Assembly (NCBI GenBank): GCA_015680685.1
Contig: MNCI01011411.1
Coordinates: 182,569-246,568, forward strand
DNA length: 64,000 bases
Direction of reading: 5' to 3'
Source of the DNA: Gnetum montanum
Taxonomy: Eukaryota > Streptophyta > Gnetopsida > Gnetales > Gnetaceae
Under the pieces are notes generated by a model. It did no database searches. It saw nothing but the letters and a program-made list of their open reading frames with translations, and was not told the DNA's origin. Position 1 is the first letter of the stretch; the number at the start of each line of letters is the position of its first letter. The translations under genes and the position numbers were made by a program. Shown piece by piece: positions 34,201 through 45,899 of this stretch.

Positions 34201-34498
34201 ATAATGATCACCAATTTATTCTTAGTTTTATGATGGAAAGAATATCATTATGACCATGGTAAGAACCTCTTATTATTGGAATGGATGGATGAATGTTGTG
34301 GTCTCATTGTACAAATCATTAGTATGTTATGACTTGATAACATAAAGAAGTCTTCACCTTGTTGGACTACATCTTACCTTACTCTTGGTGTGCTTTATTA
34401 ACAATTCACAAACGTATGCACAAGTAAAATGAAAAAAAAGTATGAAAAATTATGAAAGACATCAAAAATTGGATAAGTGAAAAGAATGAAAGATTGTA

Positions 34499-35409
34499 TG
34501 ATGAGCAGTCGAGATACCTCTATGCCTAACCATATGAATCGTGAAGTGTTCATGTGCGATTCATTTAAATTCCATGGACTCTATAGTTTTTGGTACACTA
34601 GTCTTCTAGGAAGTGAACCTTCCCCTAAGGTTGTTCATTGTATTCCCAATTACACTTGTGATGTACAAAGGTAAGTGTAATCGAGACATATGATTTTTAT
34701 TATTTTATGTTTGGGTACTTAATGTAAAGAGATGAAGTGGTTTAATAACTAATCTAATTTAACTACTTAACTAGCCTTTAACTAGTCCTGACATAAGCAT
34801 CCAGTCCCACTTTCCATACACATCTTGAACCCACGTATCTGCTACTGTGTTACCAAGCACTACAGTATTGGGCGCATCAAGTAATAATGCTACTAGGATT
34901 ACCAAGTGAATATGTGTTTATGCTCAAAGCAGTCATGTACTTAATATATTTAGCTTAATTAATTAACTAGTCACTTAAAGTCTAATTTATCTTAATTAAT
35001 TGCATATTTCATGGAAACAATAAATGCATAAATGATTCATTAATCTATTCTAAGTGCTACAAGTTTTAATCAAAAGGCTTATCTTTATTGCCATACACAT
35101 TGGTATTGTTTTGGTACAATAGTGCTTAAATAAAGATCCGTACACTTTCTAATTCCTGCTACAGGCACTTAGAGAAATATTCTAACTTTCAAATGAACAA
35201 ACTACAAGAGCTTTGCTACTACTATCACTTCTCTCCTTTATAAGCATAGCTAGGAGCTCATATTTATAGTTTTTGCTATAGTACTGCATTGACGAGGCCT
35301 CATAGACATAACAAATGCTACATTGACATGGCCCTATCAAGAGGGAAACACCACATAAATGGGGTCCCATTGATAGGGGCCCATTTATGTGATACTTTGA
35401 TGCTTATCA
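34499..35409 (-). repeat. B 3' LTR
   Basis: 911 bp, TGATGAGCAG...TGCTTATCA, followed by TATGCCCATGATTGAATG (PPT reverse complement with changes) and the AACTCATCCTTGAGTT hairpin. TATAAATA at 35261-35268. Confidence 0.85.
35281..35398 (-). promoter_or_regulatory. B LTR U3 array of GGGCC/GGCCC motifs
   Basis: Instead of GATATC units the array holds ATTGACGAGGCCTCAT, CATTGACATGGCCC, GGGGTCCCATTGATAGGGGCC and CCCATTTATG. It sits directly upstream of the TATA box, like the GATATC arrays of the sister LTRs. Confidence 0.55.
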
Positions 35410-35599
35410 TATGCCCATGATTGAATGAAAACTCATCCTTGAGTTCCCTTACAAAAGTGGAAAGGCATGGGATTATTAACTATTAACAAAACATATTGAC
35501 CTAACAAAACTAAGTGCCCAAGTGTGCAAATTAACAAATTAAAAAAAATGGTGATGTTTACAACAGAAAATTAAACACCATTACATGACTACACAAAAA

Positions 35600-38368
35600 T
35601 TGAATAGCACATCCTCTGTGGCATTAAGGTGATGGAGAAGATCAAATAGTCCTAGGTGGTGGAGGCTCTTGAGGTTCTAAAGGACCTTCATTGGCTTTAG
35701 GCATGTGTGGTAGCTAAGGTAGCTATGACTATCCTATTGTGGCTGCAGCCTCTGATAGAAGGCGAAAGGCATCTCATAACACCTTCATCTTCTCCTCCTT
35801 ACTTTGGGGATCATTCATAGTCCACATGGCATCACCAATGTGGTTTGAAATGGGGATATCTCATAGATAGGGAATTATTGGGAACATCTCCTTCACATTG
35901 ACAAACCAGGCAATGAACTATTTGAATTTGATATCAAATGCCCTGACTACATTCTATAGCTCCTAGTAGTTATTCATGGTCATGGACAAGTTCTCGGTAG
36001 TTGATCATTGATCAGTGAATCATGCCTTATGAACTTCGAGTTCAATGTTTGCCACCAAAAGCTTTTGTGTGGTGTCTTTGTGATTCTTGAACTTGGCCTC
36101 ATACAATAAGTAGTAGCTAGCCACCTATTTCTCTAGTTCTAATTGCAATTTTCCAACAATCAACATGGCCAGATTTGCATAATGAAGATTGCTAAGCTCG
36201 ATATATCATGTCATCTCCTCAATCTGCAAATCCTTTGTGCAGATTTCAACTTTGTTGTAGGCATCTTTTCCATCAACGATGGGTTTTGACAATTCTTTCC
36301 CTTGCTAGAGTTATTAGAGAACTTCATTCACTTTTGCTTTTGCCAATTGAATGTGTTTTTCATTTACTTACTTTTGTAGACTAACCTGTTCTCTATAATG
36401 ATCTTTAAATTTCTCAAATTTGAGAACTTCTAATTTCCAGGGGGCTACCTCAATTATAGTTTTTTGGTGAAGGGTGCAGGCTTCCTCCATGGAGAGATTT
36501 CTATTTGCTACTATCAATCTCCTTAGTTCTATGTTTGTTCTGGTCAGTTGCTCTTGCTATTTATGGGTGAAGTCTATTAATTATTGCTTGTGCTTATTAA
36601 CATTTTGCAGGTGATGGTTCTTTATGGTCAACCGTACATTCTTCTAGTGGGTCTGATCCAAGGTCTTATGAATCTTATGCTATGTGGCTTCTACCAAGGA
36701 TTATTAGAACACCACCATATCCATTACATCCTCATCCCCTTTCAATTTAATATTAAGCTATTCCATAGCTTCATCTCTTGTTAGTGCTGGGTTGAGAAAT
36801 GCAAGCTTGGCAATCTGGGCTCTTAATTTGGCAACTTTTGCAGCCAAGTGTTCATTCAATTTCTTGGTTGTTTTGAGTTGCCCCTCCAAGATGATATTCT
36901 TGCCCCTTGCCTCTAGCAGCCCCAACTAGGTTGTAGTAATATTGTTTGGAAGGTCAAAGACATCTGAAAGTAGTTACCTGGTTCCCACCAGTTGGTTTAG
37001 CAAATCTTCATGCTTGTTACATTTATTCTACCACTTGTGATCCCTGCAAATGTCTTCACATATTTGAGTGCAGTGATGTCTGGTGTAAATTCCATAGGTG
37101 CGTTAAGTATTTTAGTAATATGGTCAACAACCACTTCTGCTGTAGTCTCCTACCCTTGATGCTACATCACCAATATAGTTGCCCCTTCACCCTCCTCCAA
37201 TCACACTAAGAAGGTCACAGCATTCCTAGAGATTTCTAGGAGTGGCTATTATTCTGTGAGCGATACTGTGACCTCTCTAGCACTTAGATTCAATCTCGTA
37301 GGCAACTACATTCTTTGGGCTAAGAAAATGGATCCACCTCCACCCATCAAACTGATTATCTGTGCCACCTCATTTAGGTGACTCACTACTAGTTTGTACA
37401 TGGATGGGTCCTCACCACTCATGCCTACTCATTTCTCTTGTTCACTTAAGAGCCATTCCTAGTATTTGCACAACCATTGGGTAGTTGTAGCAATGTCAGG
37501 AATAGTTGTTTGAGTGGCAAGTGGAGGTGGTGGTCATTGCTCCTCTTCTTGGATAGTCATTTCTAGTGCCCTATCTTTAATCATTTCTACCTAGTTGGTG
37601 ACCAGAACNCTAGTGCCCTATCTTTAATCATTTCTACCTAGTTGGTGACCAGAACATGCTTGAAAACATCATTGGTGTAATAGGCTATTCCTCCCCTCCA
37701 ACAAAGTTTCCTAATGAGGCATGGAAAGGTGAGTGCCTTCCTTCCACATTCATTTTCTTTAAACTGCTTCTCTATCTCTAGATAGATTAGCTGTGAAAGG
37801 TTGACAGGGAATCTTCCACTTAGCACTACAGTAATGGCCTATGCCCATTTTGGCAACCCAAACACTATAGTACTGACCTACACTGAGTAGGACACTAGGA
37901 TGTCCTTGATTTTTACTGTTGATCTAGGTTGCCTATTGTTCCAAAATAAGAATGTCTCTCCCATGTACCACTCCATGGTAGAAGCGATGATTGGCCACAT
38001 GGGAGAGGCCTTTAGCTAGTCTTGCACTTCTTTTGGTGCTTGCTCCAAAAATGGATCAAATTTTAACTCCTAGAGCACTATTTTCTAGACCTCTCATGAT
38101 CTACTCTGATTAAGGCAAGCCTCTATCAAGGTCACCTCTAGATTTGCTGGTTGTGCTCACGCATCATCCCAATGGGAGTGCTCTATTGCTATTTTTGGTT
38201 CTAGAATCTTTCTAATAAATTCCACTTCTACCTCTTCTCTAAGAGGACTTGTGATGTGGGTTACCAGTGATTCTTCTTGGCCTATTATTGGCCTCTTCCC
38301 ATTCTACACCGTTTCTCCCTTTGTTGAGACGGTCCTGCTTCCTACATGTGCTTTCCCTTTGGTGCCAT
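35600..38368 (-). pseudogene. ORF-C of element B (plant transposon protein-like domain plus coiled coil)
   Basis: Minus-strand ATG at 38368 gives MAPKGKHM. After a poorly kept linker comes DPFLEQAPKEVQD, LKASPMWPIIASTMEWYMGE, TFLFWNNRQPRSTVKIKDIL, VFGLPKWA and FPCLIRKLCWRGGIAYY. This pattern (W near the start, then FPCLI-xx-LC) recalls the 'putative plant transposon protein' domain, Pfam Transposase_32 (family knowledge, not searched). From about 37300 down to 35650 the sequence is alpha-helical and charged and aligns in blocks with the D coiled coil. Length near 2.7 kb, the most complete ORF-C here. Many stops; dead. Role unknown; an envelope-like or RNP accessory function is only a guess. 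Confidence 0.65.
37563..37655. other. Assembly artefact: duplicated ends around N
   Basis: 37563-37608 and 37610-37655 are identical 46-bp copies around N37609, inside B ORF-C. Confidence 0.88.
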
Positions 38369-38799
38369 ATGCTCTCACAACACATCTATGGATTAGTAGA
38401 TATAATGTGTAACTTTAAATTTTTGAATACCTTCTTGTGTTAGTTAGTTACCCTTTGGCTAAGGTTTGACCATGGTAAATTGATTATTTTATTAATTACT
38501 TATTATAGATGTCACCGAAGCTTGTTAGGAAGGTTTAATGCTTATAATTTGGTGTTTAATAGTTGATTTTGTAGTTAAAAATTTATGGGAGTTAGAAAAA
38601 GGACAAAAAATTTTCTATAAAAAATGGCATATTTGTGGTCCCCATGATGAAGAGCATACCTTGAGTAGCTACAAGGTTGAAGAATGGAGTGATTTGGATA
38701 TATGGTTAGGAAGTTATGAGCTTTGGAAGGTTTTGGGATTTGAAAAATTGAAAAACTTCCTTGGAATTTATGAGAAAATGTAAAATTTTTCAAGTGGGA

Positions 38800-38905
38800 T
38801 TATGCATATATATACTATTTTTCCCTTACATCAATTGGGCCTTGTATACAGGGCCTCATATACGGGTCTGCTCCATTGACGGGGCCCCATATACGAAGCC
38901 CATAG
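38800..38905 (-). promoter_or_regulatory. Internal U3-like promoter upstream of B ORF-C
   Basis: CAATTGGGCCTTGTATACAG, GGGCCTCATATACGGG and CATTGACGGGGCCCCATATA at 38830-38895, followed on the minus strand by TATATATATGC near 38805-38815. The words match the B LTR array (ATTGA...GGGCCC), not the GATATC type. The ORF-C ATG is about 435 nt downstream. Confidence 0.5.
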
Positions 38906-39177
38906 GCAAAAATTTTCAAATTTAAATATCTCAAGAAATATAAGGAATTTTTCAATAAATTTGGGGTCCATAGAATCCTAGAAAAGAAAAAAATATGATA
39001 AAATCATTGAAGAGGATCTTTGAATGCTCAAAAATTGAAAAATTTTATAGATAGAATATTTAATGAACAAAATATGTAAATGAGCACATGGTGTGATGTA
39101 GAAGATGGGTGTACCAAAGATTCTAATTGTAAGAATGTCGAAGGATAAGGTACTTAACAAATCCAACCAAGAGATAT

Positions 39178-40080
39178 GCAAGTGGGTCCTCCCCAAAGCA
39201 AACACATGCCTTGTTTGCCCTTGAATAACCTTAACTTAAGGAGTTCATGGACCCCATAGGTGATTAATGGTCAATGGAAGTTAAGGACTAAAACCCAGAA
39301 GATTCTACCTAAGAATTCAAGTATGTTAGACTAAGACATGGAATCGAGAACATAGACTTCAACAGTGAGGTGAGTTACAGACAACATGGATACATGATGG
39401 ATAAGGTGGAATGGAATTTTGAATTAAATTCATAAGAAGTCCCTTGTGAATTTGTGTTTAAAATGACTTGAGAAGATTCATCCTTAGTCCAGACCAAAAC
39501 CAAATACTTTTAGTGACTTCGCATTGTCACTCCAAGATCAATCCACCCCCTTGAGACATAAGAGTGCATGCATAGAACAACCATCATTCCATAAAGAAGA
39601 GAAAAAAGAAGAAGGAATGAGAGAGGGCCTTAGTTAGAGGGGACCTTCAGGCATGGGTAACATGTCTTTCAAGTCCCATAACTAGTGCTTGTAGCCTGTT
39701 TGTTTGTCTAAGGAATGTGCTTTGAATTTCCATCATATTTATTTTTTTCTATTTTTCTTATATTTTATTGTTTACTTTTTTTCTTTCTTTTTAGATGGAA
39801 ACCACACCATGCAAAGATGTTATTTGACTTCCTATTATTAGATGATATGGAATAGTAAGAAGTCCATGAAAAACAGTTAAGCACCCAAGTAAGTAGAAGA
39901 GTACAAAGAGTATTGAGTCCCCTTGAAGTCACACCCTATACAAACCTTATAATCATTTCCAATTTTGAAAACTACCAAGGTCACCAATTTATTAAAAGTT
40001 TAGTTAATGAAAGGGATCTCAAACTTCCAAAACAAGAAAAACCATAGAGTTTGTGAATGGGTGGATGTTGTGGACTCGCT
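39178..40080 (-). other. Conserved noncoding cassette (B copy 1)
   Basis: Blocks at 39182, 39620-39700 (GACCTTCAGGCATGGGTAAC), 39795-39815 and 39918-39945. No coding signal. Confidence 0.65.
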
Positions 40081-40439
40081 GCCTGTTCCATGAAAAAGAA
40101 ACCATGATTGAGCCATCAGTAAAAAAATTTAAAAATAGAAACAATACATTAGCAAACAAAACATTAAGCATAAAGCACTATTAGTAATAGCTACAACACC
40201 ATTATGTCCTATTGGCACAAAGCATCTTTATTAGAAAAAATTTGATAATCATGCTTAAACAATACAAAGTAAAATATATAAGAAAGTGTAAAAATATTCA
40301 AGAAAGATTCAAACATACTAACAATGATGTAAAATAAAAATGGTATAAAATAGGAAAAATTTGAAAATAAAAAAGGTGTAAAATAAATAAATTGCAAAAT
40401 CAAAAACATGGAAAAAAATTAGAAAAACTAAGCCATATG

Positions 40440-40475
40440 GATGATTAGCATGAATGGCCATCTCCCCCACAACTA
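40440..40475 (-). promoter_or_regulatory. Central PPT-like tract (B copy 1)
   Basis: Minus strand TTAGTTGTGGGGGAGATGGC following the chromo-like tail. Copy 2 is at 42900-42925 with GATTGGGGAG decayed to TCAGGGAGATGG. Confidence 0.5.
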
Positions 40476-40569
40476 AGTTGGAAGGAGGAGATTCAAAAAC
40501 TTAAGTGTGGTTGTTCATCCATTGAGGTATTCATTGCATTGGCTTACTTGGGCTCATGGAAAAGCTTCA

Positions 40570-41450
40570 CTTGTTGGATGTTGACAAACTGCTTTATGTG
40601 TGGGCTCTCAGGTTTTGTAGATTAACATGGTCCTAGAGGAAAAAGTTTCATCAATTATATAAGATTCCTTCCAAAATTTTTTAGATTTTATTTTCTAGGG
40701 TACATGTGTGGGGTTTTAGTAGAGAACTTTATCTCTTGGTTGAAATTTTACTTTTCATATTCTAAGGTCATGTTGTTGTTTATTGAATGCCTTGTGCACT
40801 TCATTTGAAGATAGGACCACTAATCAATTTTCTTCTAGCACATTGAGGTTGATCAGTCTTTCTTTTTAGGTCAAGGTTTAGTTCACAAGTTGTTGAGAGT
40901 GTATGGAGCTCAGATTAAATTGAGAGCATTGGAAGTTTTCCATACACTAGCTCATAGGGAGAGTAGCCAATAGGAAGTTTTCATGTTGAGTAGTAGGCCG
41001 AAAGGGCATTGTTGAGTTTTGTGCTCTAGTCTCTCTTATATTTGCTTATGGTTCTTGTTAAGATCTTTGTGATCTCCCTATTAGTTACCTTTGCTTGACT
41101 ATTGGCTTGGGGGTGATAGGGTGTTGTTAATTTATGTTCAACCCCTAAGCATTGCATAAGTTTTTGAAAGGTGGTACCTACAAAATGAGTTCCATTGTTA
41201 GAAATTAGTGCATGTGGCATCCCAAACCTATTTAAAACATTTTGTTATACAAATCTAGTAGTAGTGGATGATGTATAGTTGGTGATGGCTACTGCTTCTA
41301 CCCATTTGATGTAGTAGTTGATTGCTATGATGATATATGCCTTTTCATTGGACATGGGTGTGATGGAACCCATGTAGTCAATGCCCCATATGTTAAAGGG
41401 TTCTAGTGGTTGAATCCACTATTGAAGATCCTCCATTGGTGTGGTCATTC
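40570..41450 (-). pseudogene. Integrase, duplicated copy (B unit 1)
   Basis: Minus-strand fragments: AYIIIAINYYIKWVEA, then the open stretch 41026-41220 with MPHALISNNGTHFVGTTFQK, KLTTPYHPQANSQAKVTNRE and TRTISKYKRD, then LNNALSAYYSTWKLPIGYSP and YELVYGKLP, ending in a chromo-like FGRNLI segment. The three catalytic positions read Asn (INYY), Asn (SNNG) and Lys (QAKV) where the family has Asp, Asp and Glu. It lacks the N-terminal zinc-binding part. Strand transfer would be impossible. Confidence 0.85.
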
Positions 41451-41579
41451 CACCATCTCTTTGACAATGTTCACAAGATCAGACAAACTGGTGAAATACC
41501 CAATGGAATATGTGAAAGATAGGATTGTAGCAATGTCAAAGGTAAGGGACCTTAACTAACCAAACCAAACCAAGAGCTA

Positions 41580-42400
41580 TGTAAGTGGATCCTTTCCATA
41601 GCAGGTTGATGCTTTTTTTTCCCTTGCATAACCTCAACTAAAAAGTCTGTAGGCCCCATAGTTGATTAATGATCATTAAAAGTTAAGGACCAACCAAAAA
41701 GAATCTATCCAAGAATTTCAACACATTAGACCAAGACATAGAACATGACATAGAACATGACAGTGAGATGAGTTATGACAGCATGGATGCCTGATAGATA
41801 AGGTGGAATGAAGTTTTGAATTGAGGTCATAAGAAGTCCCTTGTGAAATTTGTGTTTAAAATGACATGTAAACATCCATCCTTAGTCTAGATCAAAACCA
41901 TCCACTTTTAGTAACTTCGCATTGCCACCCTAAAACTGATTCACACACATGATACACGAGAGTGCTTCCACAAGACAACCACCATTCCATAAGGAGAAGA
42001 AAAGAGAGGAGTAGGAAGTGAGAGAGGGACTTAGTTAGAGGGGAAATTTAGGCATAGATACATGTATTTCTAGTCCCATAATTAGTGCTTATAGCTCATT
42101 TATTTGTCCAAGGGGTGTGCAATTCCCATTGTTGTGTCTTTTTCTTTTTGAATGGAAACCACACCATGTAAGTACTTATTTGTTTATTGTGTCTAAGGGA
42201 TGTGCTTTGAATTCCCATAATTTTTTTTGAATTTTTGGATGGGAACCACACCATGCAAAGACTTTATTTAACTTCCTATCAATGGTTGGAATGGAATGGT
42301 AAGAAGTTTGTGGAAAAATACTCAAGCACTCAAGCAAGTAGAAGAGTAAAAAAAATATTGAGTCCCCTTGAAGTCACATACTTTACAAACCTTTGAATCC
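41580..42400 (-). other. Conserved noncoding cassette (B copy 2)
   Basis: Decayed GTAAGTGGATCCTTTCC block at 41580, GAGAGGGACTTAGTTAGAGG at about 42020, two AACCACACCATG blocks near 42155 and 42245, and GTCCCCTTGAAGTCACA at about 42363. Confidence 0.65.
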
Positions 42401-42984
42401 TTTCTAATTATGAAACTACCAAGGTCATTGATTGATTAGAAATTTCTTTAATGAAAAGGAACCTCAAATTCCCAGAACAAGGAAAACCATAGAGTTCATT
42501 GGATGGGTGGATGACATGGACTCACTACTTGTTCCATGAAAAATAAACCATGTTAAAGTCGTCACATATCAGAATTCAAAAAAAGAAAGTAGACATTGAT
42601 AATAATAACATTAAGCATAAACCATCATTAGTAACAGCAATAATGACATTGTGTCTTGTGATAATAAAGTGATTTTATTAGTAAAAATAAGGAAATATCA
42701 CACTTGAATCAAAACAAAACAAAGTAAAATATATAAGAAAAAGTAAAATAATCAAGAAATGCTTAAAAGTACTAACAATGGTATAAAATTAGAGAAATTT
42801 GAAAATCCAAAAATTTGTAAAATAAATAACTTGTAAAATCAAAAATGTGGAAAACAAAAAAAAGTAGAAAAATTGAGAAGCCATATGGATTGTTAGCATG
42901 GATGGCCATCTCCCTGAAGATTGAGTTGGAAGGAGGAGATTCAAAAAATGGAACGTGGTTGTCCCTCCTTCGAGGTGGTAGTTG

Positions 42985-44140
42985 CACTAGCCTGTCTTAG
43001 CCCTAGGAAAGGTTTTTCTTGTTGGATGTTGACCAAGTACTTTTTATTTGGGCTTTCAAACTTGTAGATCAACATGGACCCAGAGGAAAAGGTTTGATCA
43101 ATTATATAAGGTCCCTCCCACAATGTTTGAAATTTTGCCATTTGGGGTACATGTGTAGGGTTCTAATAGAGGACCTTATCTTTTGGTTGAAGTTTTACTT
43201 TCTTGATTTTGAGGTTATGATGTTGCTTGCCGAATGCTTTGTGCACCTCATTCAAAGATAGGGCCACTAATTGGTTTTCATATAGCACATTCAGGTTGAT
43301 TAATCTTTCTATCTATGCTAGAGTTAGGTCAAGATTTAGATCATAGGTTGTTGAGAGTGTACAAAGCTCAGATTGAATTAGGAGCTTTGGAAGTTTTCCA
43401 TACACTAACTTGTAGGGAGAATAGCCAATAGGAAGTTTCCATGTTGAATAGTAAGCCCAAAGGACATTGTTAAGTTTTGCACTCCAATCTTTCCTATATT
43501 TGCTAATGGTCCATGTTAGTATTTTTGTGATCTCCTAGTTGGTTACCTCTTCTTAACCATTGGATTGGATGTGGTAGGATGTTGTTAATTTATGTTCAAC
43601 CCCCAAGCATTGCATTAATTTTCTAAAAGTGGCACCTATGAAATGAGTTCCATTATTAGAAATTAGTAAACGTGGCACCCAAAACCTATTTACAATATTT
43701 TGTTGTATAAATCTAGTAGCAGTGGATGATGTACAATTAGTAATGGCTGTTGCTTCTGCCCATTTTTTGCAGTAGTTGACTGCTACAATAATATATGCCT
43801 TCCTGTTGGACATGGATGTGATGGGACCCATGAAAATAATGTTCCATATGTCAAAAGGTTCCAGTGGTTGAATTCACTGTTGAGGACCTTTCATGCGAGT
43901 GGTCATCCCCCCATCTCATTAATAACATTCACAAGACTTGATGAACTAGTGGGCACCCCTAAAGATTATAGGCTAATAGTATCCTGCCATCAGGATTTTT
44001 ATGGTCATGCATCTCCTTGCATAGTGGCCTCTGCAAGGCCCTTCATGAGCATCTTGGAGAATGCATAGTTGATCTTCGTCAGGGACACACCAATGAATTA
44101 GGTCATCTGCACACACCTTGTAGAGGTGTTTGTTGCTTTC
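42985..44140 (-). pseudogene. Integrase of B (unit 2, continuous with RT)
   Basis: Minus-strand order: zinc-binding-like KVCADDLIHWCVP and AHEGPCRGHYA near 43990-44110, then 43553-43831 with AYIIVAVNYCKKWAEATAI, VPRLLISNNGTHFIGATF and KLTTSYHIQSNG, then chromo-like AKFQTLWEGPYIIDQTFSSG (42941-43141). Catalytic Asp-1 and Asp-2 both read Asn, as in unit 1. The chromo-like tail matches the plus-strand E4 copy. Confidence 0.87.
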
Positions 44141-44149
44141 CATAAAGTA

Positions 44150-45600
44150 TTTGGCCTAATGAAGAACTTGTTGCTTCTTTCTAAAGTCAAGATCTTGTGG
44201 CATCTCCTGAGTGAAAAGATAACTAAGGATGGCATTATACCATGTTTTTTCTACGAGTGTTTGTTCATTTATTGCCTCTATAAAGAGGAGTTTGTTTAGA
44301 AATCGATCAAAAAGTGGACTTTCCTCCTCTTTATTATCCCATATTAAGAAAGAGAGGTGGTCAAGGATCACATTATTGATTCCTTTTCTATCTACCATTA
44401 TGAGATCGAATTCCTACAAGATCACGAGCCACTATATGACACAAGGGATCACTGTTGGCTTGTTCACAAGGAAGTAGATTGCCCCATGGAATGTGTGCAC
44501 AACTACTTTGTAGCCAAGCACATAGTGCCTGAAATTTTCCATAGCATACACCACTATCATTAGTTTTTTCTCTGTGGTGGTGTAATTTAGCTATGCTTCC
44601 ACAATGCTTCTGCTCATGCAGTGGATGTAGTATGGGAATTTCTTATCATCCATTTGTATGAACACTTCATCCAAGGCATAGTTAGATGCATTCATCATAA
44701 TGTGGAAGGGTCTAGACCAGTATGGTGCTTGTAGGATTCATGTTTCTATGAGTTTCTTTTTTAACTATTGGAATGCATGTTCACATTCCTTAGTCTAGAT
44801 GAAAGATGCATCTTTCTTTGTAAGCCCTACCAACGGTTTTGCGATCTTAGAGAAATTCTCTATGAATCATTGATAGTAGCCAGTGTGTCCAAGGAATGAT
44901 CAAACATCTTTAATGGTCTTTGGTTGATGTGCTATTCCTTGGATGACCCTTATCTTTTCTGGGTCTACCTCAATCCCTTTTTGTGAAATTTGATGCCCTA
45001 GCACAATGCCTTCTTGGACCATTAGATGGCTCTTTTGCCAGTTGAGCTACAAGTTGTTTTTAACACATCTCTTCAATACTTTCTCAAGGTCATTCAACTC
45101 TTGCTCAAATTGAGTTCCATAGGTGGAAAAGTCATCTATGAAGACTTCTACACCACTACTGATCTACTATTGGAAAATACTAAGGACCAAGCGTTGAAAT
45201 GTTGTAGTGGCATTACATAGATCGAATGGCATCTTACAATATGAAAAAGTCCCTTAGGGACTTGTGAATGTTGTCTTGGCCTAATATTTTGATGTAATTT
45301 GAATTTGGCTATAGCCATTATAACTGTCCAAGAAGTTATAATAACAGTGCCTAGATATGGTGTCCAATACTTGATTCACAAATGGCAATGAAAAATGATC
45401 TTTAAATGTTGCCATATTTAACAGCTTGAAGTCAATACAAACCCACCATTTACCATGTTTCTTTGTCACAATTACAAGTGGGCTAACCCACTCACTATTC
45501 ACAATGCGAGAGATGAACCTCACTTTGAGGAGTTTTTCAATTTCCTCCTTGATGGTCTGTTTCAATTTGGGGTTCAACCACCTCTATAGTTGCCTTCTAG
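44150..45600 (-). pseudogene. Reverse transcriptase-RNase H of B
   Basis: Opens with LKQTIKEEIEKLLKVRFISR, VNSEWVSPLVIVTKKHGKWW, VCIDFKLLNMATFKDHFSLP, FVNQVLDTI and FLDSYNGYSQI (45281-45577), the conserved gypsy RT fingers. The palm and thumb follow in broken frames to about 44700. RNase H and the connection end with DRKGINNVILDHLSFL (normally ...VADHLSRL) near 44390. Copies element RNA to DNA; here inactivated. Confidence 0.87.
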
Positions 45601-45899
45601 GCTTCATGGTTGGGTCAGTGTAGCGATGTTGGAATATCCTTCTAAGCTTCATGGTTGTTGGCCATTTGTTAACCACTTTCAACAACTTTTATTTTTGTTT
45701 AGGAGCAAGTTTGGAATTAATTATGACTAGTTTCCCATTGTTTAAAAATGCATATTCCATACTGATCGATAAAGTATTTAGCTCTAGTGCTTCCTACTTG
45801 AAGTTATCAGGGATTTCCAACTCTTCCCAATAGGTATCATCATCTTCGTTAGAGAGTTGGGAATGAACTTGTTCAATTTTATCCATGCCTTCAACATAA

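Larger units (their letters stand above)
39120..43950 (-). repeat. Tandem duplication of about 2.4 kb inside B
   Basis: Unit 1 (about 39120-41510) and unit 2 (about 41520-43950) carry the same modules in the same order: GGGTCCTCC-type block, GAGAGGG-CTTAGTTAGAGGGG block, AACCACACCATG block, GTCCCCTTGAAGTCACA block, AT-rich stretch, central PPT, chromo-like tail and integrase core. Substitutions are numerous, so the duplication is old. Confidence 0.75.

Noticed and set aside
40209-40409. Phe/Tyr-rich minus-strand frame resembling a membrane protein
   Set aside because: A/T-rich untranslated part of B; the second copy of the duplication does not preserve it.
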